Shown in pieces: positions 1 to 8,433 of a DNA stretch of 64,000 nt; positions within the stretch are counted from its first letter, which is position 1; each line of letters starts with the position of its first letter. This DNA comes from Halobacteriovorax sp. JY17. GTDB lineage: Bacteria; Bdellovibrionota; Bacteriovoracia; Bacteriovoracales; Bacteriovoracaceae. The stretch spans positions 1 to 64,000 of the forward strand of contig NZ_NJER01000001.1 in the NCBI RefSeq assembly GCF_002753895.1. The letters are read 5' to 3'. The notes under the pieces are model-generated. The model worked only from the letters and a program-made list of their open reading frames with translations. It made no database searches and was not told the DNA's origin. The position numbers were made by a program, and so were the translations under genes.

Positions 1-59
1 CCAGTAACTGCGAGAATCTTATTTGCTTTTGCGATTAGTTCAACGACTTCAATATTCAT
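1..59 (-). CDS. Possible sirtuin (Sir2-type NAD-dependent deacylase), N-terminus only
   Basis: Only the first 19 complete codons are inside the window. The gene starts at ATG 59 and runs off the left edge. A strong Shine-Dalgarno (GGAGGTTATC) lies just before the start. The visible peptide ends in NKILAVTG, which resembles the first strand and start of the NAD-binding loop of sirtuins (usually ..IVVLTGAGIS..). The identification rests on this short stretch, and another Rossmann-type enzyme is possible. Confidence 0.4.
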   Translation of the reverse strand, partial: MNIEVVELIAKANKILAVT

Positions 60-126
60 GATAACCTCCATGAATACTAATCGTAGAAAGGCTATAAGAA
101 TTTATACGTGGCAGAAGCCTAACTTA

Positions 127-153
127 CGATATGTCGGAAGTACGGTCGACCAT
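127..153. repeat. Left copy of a 27-bp direct repeat flanking the ORF6N gene
   Basis: This segment matches positions 803-829 at 24 of 27 bases in the same orientation. The shared core begins CGATATGTCGGAA. The copies are 676 bp apart and enclose only the ORF6N gene. They could be attachment-like ends of a small mobile cassette or two members of a dispersed genomic repeat family. Confidence 0.7.
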
Positions 154-278
154 CTTTTTAGTCTTTAAAATCAAGTATTGAATTCATCAATAAATAACCT
201 CAGATATTTTACATATTTATAAAACTCATATCGAAATTGATTATGCATTTAACCTCTCGATTAGAAATTGGAGTAAAT

Positions 279-785
279 ATGTTTAAAATTCAAAATATCG
301 AAGAAATGATTTATATGATTCGTGGTCAAAAGGTAATGCTAGATAGTGATTTAGCAAAGCTCTACGGAGTCCAAACAAGTCAGTTAAATAGGCAAGTAAG
401 AAGGAACCTCATTCGATTTCCTGAAGACTTTATGTTTGAGCTGACAGTAGAAGAATACGAAAACTTGAAATGCCAAATTGGCACATCAAGTTCTGAACAC
501 GGGGGTAGGAGAAAGGAACCACTTGTTTTTACAGAGAATGGTGTTGCAATGTTGTCTAGTGTTTTGAAATCTGACCAAGCTGCTTTAGTAAATATTGCAA
601 TTATGAGGATATTCACTAAACTAAGAAGCTTTTTGCTGCTCGAGAAGGAATTGACTGACCGTATGGATGGTATTGAATCTGGCGCAAATAAAGTGTTTAA
701 GATTGTATTTGAAAGATTAGACAATCTTGAAGAGAAATTGCCTTCCCATGATAAAGATAGAAAAAGAATTGGTCTTAAAGACTAG
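279..785 (+). CDS. ORF6N domain DNA-binding protein
   Basis: This 168-residue protein carries an ORF6N domain over roughly residues 10-110, typical of phage and mobile-element DNA-binding proteins of the KilA-N/ORF6N group. Visible hallmarks are the opening IRGQKVMLDSDLAKLYGV, the RFPEDFMFEL segment and VFTENGVAMLSSVL. The C-terminal third is charged and probably coiled. I chose ATG 279 because it has GGAG about five bases upstream and starts just before the domain; an in-frame ATG at 237 lacks this. The gene is alone on its strand and lies between two near-identical 27-bp repeats, which suggests acquisition by transfer. Its role is probably regulatory, but no partner toxin or phage gene is visible. 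Confidence 0.88.
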   Translation: MFKIQNIEEMIYMIRGQKVMLDSDLAKLYGVQTSQLNRQVRRNLIRFPEDFMFELTVEEYENLKCQIGTSSSEHGGRRKEPLVFTENGVAMLSSVLKSDQAALVNIAIMRIFTKLRSFLLLEKELTDRMDGIESGANKVFKIVFERLDNLEEKLPSHDKDRKRIGLKD

Positions 786-802
786 CTGCTTTTAAATAAG
801 TT

Positions 803-829
803 CGATATGTCGGAAATACGCTCCACCAT
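803..829. repeat. Right copy of the 27-bp direct repeat flanking the ORF6N gene
   Basis: This is the second copy of the repeat at 127-153, with three mismatches. It starts 17 bp after the ORF6N stop codon. Because it follows the gene so closely, it may also lie in the 3' untranslated region of the transcript. Confidence 0.7.
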
Positions 830-855
830 TTCTAAATGATAAAATTCTTCCTTTA

Positions 856-1593
856 TTAATTCAAAACAGTGGACTCTAAAATTAAAGAACATCCAATGAT
901 AACTAACATCCAGTAAACAAGATTTTTAAATAAAGTAATGGGAAGATTTTGATTTATAAGCTTTCCCATGAATATTGCTGGAACAATGGCGATTAGAGAA
1001 AATAGATAATAAGTGGTTACTTTACTTGTCCAAAGTCCAAGTTGGTAATAGCCTATCATTCCAATAATGCTTGCAGGGAAGAAGTAGGCGTGTAAAGTTG
1101 CTCTGAAATTTTGTGGTTTCCACTTTCTTAAGTTTCCATATACGACAAGAGGTGGTCCATTCATTCCATAGGCACCTCCTAGAATACCTGCTAAGAATCC
1201 AAAGAAGTAGGTCGTCGACTTTTTATCATTTAAAATAATTTCAGACTTATAAAATAATAAGAAAAGAGAAAATGAAATGATTAAAACTCCTAAGGTTACT
1301 TTTATTTGAGATTCATTTCCGTATTTTAAAAGAATAAGGCCAAGTGGTATTCCAAAGAGAGTAGAAAAGACTAAGTTTTTAGCACTTTTAAAATGAACTT
1401 CTCGAAAGTCTGTAAGCATAGAAATAAATGCGATTGTAGTAGAGAGAAGAACAGATAGGGGGACGGCTATTTCGATAGGAATAAAGAAAGTGAGAAGAGG
1501 AACGGCAATGAGTGACTCGCCAAAACCAAAAGCTGAACGAATAGTGGATGCAAAAAAGATCACTAAGAGAATAGGGTAAATGCTGGTTTCCAT
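856..1593 (-). CDS. TauE/SafE (TSUP) family membrane transporter
   Basis: This 245-residue protein is almost entirely hydrophobic, with about eight predicted membrane segments. It shows the TSUP-family start (FFASTIRSAFGFGESLIAVPLL) split across the first helices and the internal repeat GILGGAYGMNGPPLVVYG. TSUP proteins export sulfite, sulfoacetate or related organosulfur anions, or take up organic acids; the substrate cannot be read from sequence. The gene is followed on the same strand by nothing obvious and is separated from the upstream PilZ gene by 85 bp, so it may be transcribed alone. A second TSUP gene lies at 2971-3693. The ATG at 1593 has no clear Shine-Dalgarno. Confidence 0.85.
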   Translation of the reverse strand: METSIYPILLVIFFASTIRSAFGFGESLIAVPLLTFFIPIEIAVPLSVLLSTTIAFISMLTDFREVHFKSAKNLVFSTLFGIPLGLILLKYGNESQIKVTLGVLIISFSLFLLFYKSEIILNDKKSTTYFFGFLAGILGGAYGMNGPPLVVYGNLRKWKPQNFRATLHAYFFPASIIGMIGYYQLGLWTSKVTTYYLFSLIAIVPAIFMGKLINQNLPITLFKNLVYWMLVIIGCSLILESTVLN

Positions 1594-1678
1594 TAAGATA
1601 ATTTTACCGAATTTATCGATATTTGTTAATGAATTAATTTTAAAATAATGTCGTAAAGTATACGACTATGAAGACCTC

Positions 1679-2308
1679 TTATCCGCAAAATTCTAGTCCA
1701 ATTCTAAATTCTTTTGAAGAGCCTATTTTATTAAGAATGCTTCCCTTATTTCTAATAACGTAAGTCTTATTTTCAGCTTCTCCTTCAGGTGAGACTTGAG
1801 TTACGATGATTTTATCATCTACAGAAAGTCCTTCAAAAATAAACTTATTAACCATTAAGGCCATTCCTCTCGCCGAAAAGTCTAGTACTCTTAGCTTTGA
1901 TTCTAGTTTTTCGTGAGAAGATCTTATTAGTAAAACCTTTGCGTATTGAGTACTTTGTATTCCTAAATTTGTTCTCTTTTCTGCACGAGCTTCCTGTAAT
2001 TTTACGAGGACTGGTAGAGAAACTTCTAGACACCCTTGAGCAGAATCTCTAATTTGCGCTTTAAAAATAATATCACGGCATGAAGAGTGAAAATAAATAT
2101 GCTGTCTCTTATCAAGAGTGGTGCTCTCCGACTTCTTTATGCGGATTTTAATTGTTCTATTTAGGGAGTTGATACTCTCGATAACTCCAAATGAGTAATC
2201 ACCTGTTTCTTTGATCGATTGCCAGACTCTGATCTTACTCTTATTTTCCTTAAGAGTTTGGATTAAAGAGTCTATTGAATATCGTCTATCTACGTCTATT
2301 AGTTCCAT
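1679..2308 (-). CDS. PilZ domain protein, probable cyclic-di-GMP receptor
   Basis: This 209-residue soluble protein has a YcgR-like layout: an N-terminal domain (about 1-100) followed by a PilZ domain (about 105-205). Both conserved ligand motifs are present, RAEKR (RxxxR) at residues 108-112 and DFSARG (DxSxxG) at 143-148, and the domain closes with the usual RIGLEF strand. These residues bind cyclic-di-GMP in characterised PilZ proteins, so binding is likely here. The output could be motility, secretion or transcription. The window holds no diguanylate cyclase; the nearby chemotaxis cluster is 15 kb away. Confidence 0.82.
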   Translation of the reverse strand: MELIDVDRRYSIDSLIQTLKENKSKIRVWQSIKETGDYSFGVIESINSLNRTIKIRIKKSESTTLDKRQHIYFHSSCRDIIFKAQIRDSAQGCLEVSLPVLVKLQEARAEKRTNLGIQSTQYAKVLLIRSSHEKLESKLRVLDFSARGMALMVNKFIFEGLSVDDKIIVTQVSPEGEAENKTYVIRNKGSILNKIGSSKEFRIGLEFCG

Positions 2309-2537
2309 AATGTAAGTGTATTCGTATTTTCTTATAAGCGATAAAAAGCGCTTAAGTGCTTAGAAGTTCGTTTAAGGTAATGCCTTATTTTGTTAGCGCA
2401 GCAAATAGTATTAATTTATAAATTTTTAAAAGAAGTGTATAAAAATTAAACAAAGTAAATTGTAATTAGTACAAGAGCCTATTTTGAAATGAGGAGTTCC
2501 TTTAAAGTGGGTAAGAATCTAAAAAAGGAATGAATTA

Positions 2538-2957
2538 ATGAAATCACTTATAATGGCCCTGGTCCTTATCTCCTCTTCAGCTTCTCTTGCTGCAAGTAAA
2601 TGCGAAGTAAGAGGAAATGGATCAATCTTTAAAACTAACGGTGTAGTCTTTAAAAACGTGAGTATATCTGATGTGTTTTCAAAAACTAGAGAAAAGTCTT
2701 GGGAAGATTGCTATAGAACAGCGATCAAATTTTCTGAGCGCTATGATAGTTCGATGCCAGTTTCTGTTAGCGGTGGTCGAGTTGCGGGAGGTTCCGCAGA
2801 AACTTTAATGCATCTCTACTTTGATTGGTCATTTGATGATAGTTCAATTCCATTTCTTGATACAGCAGGGAAGGTTACAAAGTACTCATCAAGATATGAG
2901 AACTATGCTCAAGAAGGTGATATGAGATACTTTTCTGATGGTCGAATATTTGAATAA
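2538..2957 (+). CDS. Small exported protein of unknown function
   Basis: This 139-residue protein has a clear signal peptide (cleavage probably after residue 18, ..SASLA-ASK). The mature part has two cysteines, about residues 21 and 58, that could form a disulfide. It contains no domain I recognise. A Shine-Dalgarno-like AAAGGA lies upstream of the ATG. It is convergent with the TSUP gene at 2971. The 229 bp upstream, shared with the divergent PilZ gene, contains AT-rich promoter-like sequence but no motif I can name. Confidence 0.7.
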   Translation: MKSLIMALVLISSSASLAASKCEVRGNGSIFKTNGVVFKNVSISDVFSKTREKSWEDCYRTAIKFSERYDSSMPVSVSGGRVAGGSAETLMHLYFDWSFDDSSIPFLDTAGKVTKYSSRYENYAQEGDMRYFSDGRIFE

Positions 2958-2970
2958 TGAAAGCTTGTTA

Positions 2971-3693
2971 TTAAACAATACCTTTGTATAGCATCACTCC
3001 GCTGAAGAATATCATAAGAGTTTTTGCTACGACTAAAAATGAATTATCATTAAATTTTCCAAGAATTTTCTTTCCAAAAATACTACCAAATAGCAGTGTG
3101 ATTATTGCTATCGCATACATTTCTGGAGAGATATCTGTCACTTTGAAGTTATATATCTGTAAGAAGTAGAAAGTTTTTAGCATATGACCAAAGGCCTGGG
3201 TGAAGGCTTTATTAGCTACGATTGAAAACCTTCCTAGAGTACTTGAAAGATAGAATAAGTCTAAAACACTCCCTGATACTCCAGCTACTGCTTGAGTAGC
3301 ACTCACAGCTATTCCGCATAGAAATGATCTTCCCTTTTTTTCAATGTCAAAATGAATAGAAGTTCTTTTTAAAATACCAAGTAGTGGCATGAGCCCAAGC
3401 AAAATAAAAATAACCTTCTTTGAAGGTCTTATATGTATAAATTCAAAAACTCCATAGGCGAGTATTGCTCCAATAATGTATGGAAAGATCACTTTTTTTC
3501 TGATGTGTTCCCTGTTTATAAAGGCCCTAAAACCGTTAGAGCTTGTTTGGGTTAAACCGTGAAGAATTAGAGCAATAGGTAAGGGAAAAACGACTAGGAA
3601 GATGGCCAGAAGTATTACTCCTCCCGCCATGCCAAGGGCACCAGAGAGAGTACTTGTGAGTAGTATGTAAATAAAAGCAGTTATTAGGCTCAT
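2971..3693 (-). CDS. TauE/SafE (TSUP) family membrane transporter
   Basis: This 240-residue polytopic membrane protein has the TSUP opening (SGALGMAGGVILLAIFLVV) and a second glycine-rich half starting near residue 125 (CGIAVSATQAVAGVSGS). It is a different subgroup from the 856-1593 paralogue. It is transcribed divergently from a LysR regulator 85 bp away, so it is the likely target of that regulator. The substrate is unknown; an organosulfur anion or organic acid is the family expectation. Confidence 0.83.
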   Translation of the reverse strand: MSLITAFIYILLTSTLSGALGMAGGVILLAIFLVVFPLPIALILHGLTQTSSNGFRAFINREHIRKKVIFPYIIGAILAYGVFEFIHIRPSKKVIFILLGLMPLLGILKRTSIHFDIEKKGRSFLCGIAVSATQAVAGVSGSVLDLFYLSSTLGRFSIVANKAFTQAFGHMLKTFYFLQIYNFKVTDISPEMYAIAIITLLFGSIFGKKILGKFNDNSFLVVAKTLMIFFSGVMLYKGIV

Positions 3694-3746
3694 TGATTCT
3701 CCATATAGCTATTATCGAATGAAAAGAGTGATGAAAAAAGGGAATT

Positions 3747-3764
3747 AATAGAATATAATCTATT
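3747..3764. promoter_or_regulatory. Candidate LysR operator overlapping a -10 box
   Basis: An 18-bp inverted repeat (AATAGA, six bases, TCTATT) lies in the 85-bp region between the divergent TSUP and LysR genes. The spacer and right arm contain a perfect TATAAT at 3754-3759, directly upstream of the AGGAGG Shine-Dalgarno of the LysR gene at 3768-3773. The position fits an autoregulatory operator. No good -35 box is seen, and binding has not been shown. Confidence 0.45.
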
Positions 3765-3778
3765 CTTAGGAGGAATAT

Positions 3779-4591
3779 ATGTTTGAAGAGCTAGAAACCT
3801 TAAATGCACTCGCTAGACACAAGACAATGGGAAAGGCGGCAACTTCCCTTAGAGTTACTCAATCAAGTGTTAGTAAGCGTATTCAAGCACTCGAGGAAAT
3901 TTCTAATAAAGAACTTATTGTAAAGAATGGTCGACTTGTAGAGCTTACTCCTGCTGCATTTGCACTCTTAGATAAAGCGCTTCCTCTTCTTCGTGAATTA
4001 AAAGAAACGATTAAAGGAGAATTGGAGACAAAGGTTTCAAGAATATCAATTGGTTTTTCAGAATCAATACTATCCTCTTGGGGGGCTCACGTTATTTCAA
4101 AGTATGCTCTAAAGAAGAAGGAGACTATTCTTGAACCCCATGCACATCGAACACCAGTTATCGTTGATAAGGTAGTTTCAGGAGATTATAGCATCGCAAT
4201 TGTTGGAGGAAGGCCAAAGAATTATCCAGGGTTACATTTTGAAAACCTTGGTGAGGAAGAAATGGTTATTGTTGGTAAATGTGGGCGTTTATTTTGCGCT
4301 GAAATGACAAGTGGAACATGGAAAGCAATTTCAAAGCAAGCTGCAAAACTTGAAATTGTAATAGAAGAGAGGAGTGAGTTCTTATCTCCAATTGCGCATA
4401 TGGCACGCAATGGATTTTGCCGAGGATTAGTTCCAGTTGCTGTTGCAAAGAGTGCTGGATTTTCTAGAAGAGAAATGTTGAAGACGGGAATACATAGACC
4501 TATATATGCTGTTGGAAGAAAGAGGGCATTTCTTAGAGAAGATATTTCTGACTTATTAGAGTTTATAAGAAGCTCTTTAAAGAAGTACTAA
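3779..4591 (+). CDS. LysR-family transcriptional regulator
   Basis: This 270-residue protein has an N-terminal winged helix-turn-helix (about 1-60) with the LysR signature ARHKTMGKAATSLRVTQSSV followed by a linker helix. The effector domain (about 90-270) is slightly shorter than usual (family about 290-310), so the C-terminal subdomain may be reduced. The start is secure, with AGGAGG five bases before the ATG. It faces away from a TauE/SafE transporter gene, the classic LysR arrangement, and probably activates that gene in response to a substrate-related molecule. Confidence 0.88.
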   Translation: MFEELETLNALARHKTMGKAATSLRVTQSSVSKRIQALEEISNKELIVKNGRLVELTPAAFALLDKALPLLRELKETIKGELETKVSRISIGFSESILSSWGAHVISKYALKKKETILEPHAHRTPVIVDKVVSGDYSIAIVGGRPKNYPGLHFENLGEEEMVIVGKCGRLFCAEMTSGTWKAISKQAAKLEIVIEERSEFLSPIAHMARNGFCRGLVPVAVAKSAGFSRREMLKTGIHRPIYAVGRKRAFLREDISDLLEFIRSSLKKY

Positions 4592-4610
4592 AATTAAGTA
4601 TAGAAGAAAA

Positions 4611-5189
4611 TTAGCCAAAATACTTATTAAAAAGGTCCATGTAATTTTCGATGATAATGTCGGCACTTTCTTTTAAATAGTGATTCTTTTCATTGAGAAG
4701 AAGGCCCGCAATAGCTCCCGCATTCTTTGCTGTTTCTATATCAAAATCATAATCTCCTATATAGAGAATCTCTTCTAGAGGGATATGAAGTTTCTTTGAA
4801 AAGAGAGCTAGGCCCTCTGGATCTGGTTTAGGTTTGGCACAGTCACGACTTAGTATAAGGTCGAAGCTCCAATCAAACTTTTCCAAAGTTTCAGTGGTAA
4901 TAACTTTCGAGTTACGAGTGAGTATTCCTGTGGGAATATTGACCTCTTGTAGTGAGCTTAAGAAGATTGTGATATCTCTTATTTCTTTAGCATTCTTACA
5001 TGCGATAGATTCATACTTATGAACGGTATTGTAAGCTTCAACCTTTGTTTCTCCAGTGAGGCTCTCTTCAATATACTCAAGTATTGGATACCTTTCAGGT
5101 ATACCTATCTCTTTGCGTATCGATGAAAACGCAATATTACTTTCTACTAAGGTGCCATCCATATCGAAGACTACTGCACTTATTTTCAT
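4611..5189 (-). CDS. HAD-superfamily phosphatase, phosphoglycolate phosphatase-like
   Basis: This 192-residue soluble enzyme has all four HAD motifs: FDMDGT near residues 8-13 (nucleophile Asp9, acid Asp11), the motif II region ILTRNS, KPKPDP (motif III lysine) and IGDYDFD (motif IV acids). The cap insertion after motif I is small and helical, as in Gph/PgmB-type enzymes. Likely reaction is removal of phosphate from a small metabolite; the substrate is unknown. It is convergent with the LysR gene, with 19 bp between the stops. Confidence 0.85.
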   Translation of the reverse strand: MKISAVVFDMDGTLVESNIAFSSIRKEIGIPERYPILEYIEESLTGETKVEAYNTVHKYESIACKNAKEIRDITIFLSSLQEVNIPTGILTRNSKVITTETLEKFDWSFDLILSRDCAKPKPDPEGLALFSKKLHIPLEEILYIGDYDFDIETAKNAGAIAGLLLNEKNHYLKESADIIIENYMDLFNKYFG

Positions 5190-5264
5190 AATCCTTCCAA
5201 AAAATCTTTCACTATAGTTTATTGTATAGGAGAATATAAGTTATCAGATTATCTGGAGACTTGT

Positions 5265-6041
5265 ATAAGAATTTTTTTAATTATTTATTTATTTTCATTC
5301 TCTGTACTAGGCAGTAACAAACTCGTTGTTGTTGGGGAAGAGTTTCCTCCTTATAAATTTATAGAGAAAGGCAATCTTATTGGAATAGATGTCGAAATTA
5401 TATCGAATATTTTAAAACGATTGGATATTAATTTTGAAGTGCTCTCGTGTCCTTGGAAGAGGTGTTGGAAAATGCTTCAAGATGGTGAAGCTGATTTGGG
5501 ATTATCTGTTTCCAATAAATTAGATCGTAAAAAGTATGTTTACTTTCCTGAGAATTCTGTCTGGAGTGCTGATTTCTATTTCTTTGCGACAAAAGAGACA
5601 AAAGAGAAGTATCATTTATCCTCAATAGAGGATGCAAGAAAAAATAAATTAAAAGTAGGTATTGTTAGAGGGAACTCTTATCATGAATCATTTTGGAAAG
5701 TTTTTCCACGTGATGAGAATAATTATAATAATCAACTCTCTCCAACCGCAAATGCTTTAATGAATTTTAGAAAGCTTAGTAAGGGAAGAATTGATCTCTT
5801 CCCAATACCGAAGACTATTGGACTTTTTACAATTTAGAGTCAGCCAGAGCTTAAAAATATTACCTACTATGACTTTAAAATATTTTCAAAAGATTATCCC
5901 GTCGCTTTCTCTAAGAAATCAAAATTTAAAAGTGAGAAGTACGCAAATATAGAAGAGGTTCTCAAGGCCTACGATCAAGAGCTAAAAAAGTTTAAAGAAA
6001 CTAAAGAGTTTACGGATATCTTTTTAAAGTATGAAAAGTAG
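5265..6041 (+). pseudogene. Broken extracellular solute-binding protein gene (SBP family 3-like)
   Basis: One reading frame encodes a signal peptide (RIFLIIYLFSFSVLGS), the family start VVVGEEFPPYKF and a continuous binding-protein sequence to about residue 258. Two features break it. The expected start codon, six bases after GGAG (5255-5258), is ATA rather than ATG, and no ATG, GTG or TTG is correctly placed for the signal peptide. An in-frame TAG at 5835-5837 interrupts the frame after codon 190, yet good coding sequence continues in the same frame to TAG at 6039-6041. The intact part 5421-5837 could yield a 138-residue product. The most economical reading is a recent pseudogene; ATA initiation plus stop read-through is less likely. 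Confidence 0.75.
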
Positions 6042-6055
6042 AAATCTCTAAATTT

Positions 6056-7312
6056 TTATGACCTAAAGAGCATTCTTTTAAGAGATAAGATAAGGTGGAA
6101 TGCCTTTTGATGTTTCTTTGAAAAATATCTCTGTGATTGGTAAATTCCATTATGCCCTGAAAAATAGTAACTCATATAGCAGGTGATAAAAGCATAAGGA
6201 GCAATCTCGATACCAAAAACCTCTATGGCCATTATGATACAAGCTATTGGAGCGTTTGCAGCTCCGCCAAAAACTGAAACAAATCCCAGTGCAGCCAGAA
6301 GTTCAAAGGGAATAGGTGTGAAAATCGCGAGGGCACTTCCAAGAGTTGCCCCAATGAAAACAAGAGGAGTAAATTCTCCGCCTTTAAATCCCGACCCAAG
6401 AGTTAAGGCAGTAAAGAATATTTTAAAAAGAGTCATGCTCCAGTGACTTTGCTCGCGAAGAGAATCTTGAATAGTATTTAATCCTAGTCCTGTATATTGG
6501 TAACTGCCTTCCAGGCGATAGAGTATTAAGAGTATAATTCCTCCAATAAAAGGTCTAAGTGGGGGATAGGAAATTGTTTTCTTAAAGATACTCGTAATAA
6601 AGTGAGTAAGTCGTGAAAAAGTATTTGCAGTTAACCCAAATAAAATGCCGGCTAAAATAAGGTATAAAATATAAGAGACTTTAAACTGAGGAAAATTAAC
6701 TGTTGGATAAATTGTGTGAGGAACTTTTAGAAAATGTACTACATAGTAACCAACAAAAGAGGCAATCAAGCACTGGTAGAGTGCAAAGAGTCTAAGTTTT
6801 CCGACAGTGATAATTTCCATTCCAAAAATAACTCCGGCCCATGGGGCTGAGATCGCCGCACCTAGACCAGCTCCTGATCCAGCTATTAATAAAACTCTTC
6901 TCTCATAGGCAGTTACTTTTATGAAACGGGAAATATTATCGGATAGAGTTCCTCCCATTTGTACGGCAGTTCCTTCTCGTCCGGCAGAACCTCCGAATAG
7001 GTGAGTTAGCAAAGTTCCAAAGAGAACAAATGGGACCATACGAAGAGGAATGACTTTCTTTGGATTATGTATCTCGTCTAAGATTAAGTTATTTCCTTTC
7101 TCTGAGCCTTTTCCAAATTTGTAATAAATAAATCCAATGAATAATCCCGCTAACGGAAGAAGATAGAGGAGGAACATATTTTCTTCTCTAGTCTGAGTTG
7201 AGAGAGAGAGTAGTATGAGAAATATTGATGAACTAAGTCCAGCTAGAAGTCCTGAGAGAAGACTTAAGAAAGTCCATCTCAGGAATTTATTCAATTTAAT
7301 ATCTAATTTCAT
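6056..7312 (-). CDS. ClC-family chloride channel or transporter
   Basis: This 418-residue protein has about ten hydrophobic segments and the ClC signature GREGTAVQ at residues 111-118, where Glu113 corresponds to the gating glutamate. It also has GSGAGLGAAISAPWAG near 145-160 and GSGFKGGEFTPL near 300. At the position of the inner proton glutamate (second E of the EE pair in E. coli ClcA) this protein has Ile (..FGMEIITV..). That suggests altered or absent proton coupling, which is an inference. Its likely function is halide movement across the inner membrane for acid or osmotic stress. There are no cystathionine-beta-synthase domains. It is followed convergently by the broken binding-protein gene. 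Confidence 0.87.
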   Translation of the reverse strand: MKLDIKLNKFLRWTFLSLLSGLLAGLSSSIFLILLSLSTQTREENMFLLYLLPLAGLFIGFIYYKFGKGSEKGNNLILDEIHNPKKVIPLRMVPFVLFGTLLTHLFGGSAGREGTAVQMGGTLSDNISRFIKVTAYERRVLLIAGSGAGLGAAISAPWAGVIFGMEIITVGKLRLFALYQCLIASFVGYYVVHFLKVPHTIYPTVNFPQFKVSYILYLILAGILFGLTANTFSRLTHFITSIFKKTISYPPLRPFIGGIILLILYRLEGSYQYTGLGLNTIQDSLREQSHWSMTLFKIFFTALTLGSGFKGGEFTPLVFIGATLGSALAIFTPIPFELLAALGFVSVFGGAANAPIACIIMAIEVFGIEIAPYAFITCYMSYYFSGHNGIYQSQRYFSKKHQKAFHLILSLKRMLFRS

Positions 7313-7375
7313 TTAGCTTAACCTTTTATTAAGTATTATATAGGTTAAACTCTAATACTGACAATAGGATGAAGC

Positions 7376-7741
7376 TTATTCGTACATTGAGGAAATTTCT
7401 TTAAGTATCTCTTCTAGTAGTTCTTCGGTAACTTTAAATTCATAGCTCTCTTGCTCTTCTGTATCATACATAACCGCTGTACAATTTATTTCCGGATAGC
7501 TCTCTTTAATTTTAGTAAAAGCTTCCTCGCAAAGAAGTAGGCTTTCATCATCGACTACGGCTTCACAGCTTATCTCTGCAGATCTTAATTCATTTAGAAT
7601 GCTTTCTCCACAAGGGCCGTTCTTATATTGTGTTTTTGAAATTGTATTAGCTTTACCGTTGGTATTAGCAGCAGCATTGTCTTGAGACTCACAACTTGTA
7701 ATAGCAAGCGCAATTAAAAGTACTACGATTAAGTTTTTCAT
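7376..7741 (-). CDS. Small lipoprotein of unknown function
   Basis: This 121-residue protein has a lipoprotein signal peptide with lipobox AITSC (Cys17). The mature part is acidic, has five further cysteines, and ends in a glutamate-rich helix. No family was recognised. A strong Shine-Dalgarno (AAAGGAG) lies before the ATG. It is divergent from the P-loop kinase gene at 7860. Confidence 0.68.
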   Translation of the reverse strand: MKNLIVVLLIALAITSCESQDNAAANTNGKANTISKTQYKNGPCGESILNELRSAEISCEAVVDDESLLLCEEAFTKIKESYPEINCTAVMYDTEEQESYEFKVTEELLEEILKEISSMYE

Positions 7742-7859
7742 TTTATTCTCCTTTATGATTGTTATAAACTTATATAAGCAAGAGATATGCCAAATTTTTA
7801 ATATGTTAAGTGTCTATAATTACTTGATGTGTTCCAGAATCGAAACAAAGGGTTCGGAT

Positions 7860-8390
7860 ATGAATAAAGTTCTAGTCATTGGAGTGAGTTGTTCTGGAAA
7901 GACAACTTTTGGAAGAAGATTGGCAAAACTTCTAGGTGTGAATTTCTACGATTTAGATGATTTATATTGGTTTCCTGGTTGGATAGAATCGAATCCATTG
8001 GAGTTTTCAGAAAAGGTGTCGAAGCTTCTTGGGCAAGATAGATGGGTCTTCGTTGGAAATTATAAGTCTGTTCAAAAAATGCTAATTGAAAGTAGTGATA
8101 CCGTTATATGGCTAGATTATTCGAAAAGTCTTGTTTGGATTCAGGCCTTAAATAGGTGTTTTAATCGAATTATTTTAAGGACAAGTTGTTGTAACGGAAA
8201 TTATGAAAGCTTCTTCAGAACTTTCTTTAGTAGGGACTCAATTCTTCTTTGGATTTTTAAAGATTATACTCGAAGAAAAAGAAAGTATAATTTGATGCTT
8301 GAGAGTGGAGAGTTTGATGGAAAGACGTTTGTTCATTTAAAGAGAAGGTCTGATGCTGAAGAGTTCTTTAAAGTGATAGATATTGTTTGA
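7860..8390 (+). CDS. P-loop kinase-like protein (adenylate kinase/FlaR-like AAA_17 group)
   Basis: This 176-residue protein has a Walker A motif GVSCSGKT at residues 8-15, followed by FYDLDDLYWFPGW, typical of the proteins annotated as adenylate-kinase-related or 'topology modulation' FlaR. A basic segment near the C-terminus (YTRRKRKY) matches the arginine-rich lid of the group. The substrate is not known; a nucleoside or nucleotide is plausible. I chose ATG 7860, which places Walker A at the usual distance, instead of the 7755 ATG, whose extra 35 residues have no family counterpart. Confidence 0.75.
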   Translation: MNKVLVIGVSCSGKTTFGRRLAKLLGVNFYDLDDLYWFPGWIESNPLEFSEKVSKLLGQDRWVFVGNYKSVQKMLIESSDTVIWLDYSKSLVWIQALNRCFNRIILRTSCCNGNYESFFRTFFSRDSILLWIFKDYTRRKRKYNLMLESGEFDGKTFVHLKRRSDAEEFFKVIDIV

Positions 8391-8433
8391 ATTAAGAGAT
8401 TTAATTTTTCCTTTTTTCTGTTTTAATTAAAAT

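Noticed and set aside
380-724. 114-residue minus-strand frame opposite the ORF6N gene
   Set aside because: It lies entirely antisense to a well-recognised domain and has no Shine-Dalgarno or known similarity.
5421-5837. Treating the 138-residue frame as an independent gene
   Set aside because: Good coding sequence extends upstream to a signal peptide and downstream past the TAG in the same frame, so a broken longer gene explains it better.
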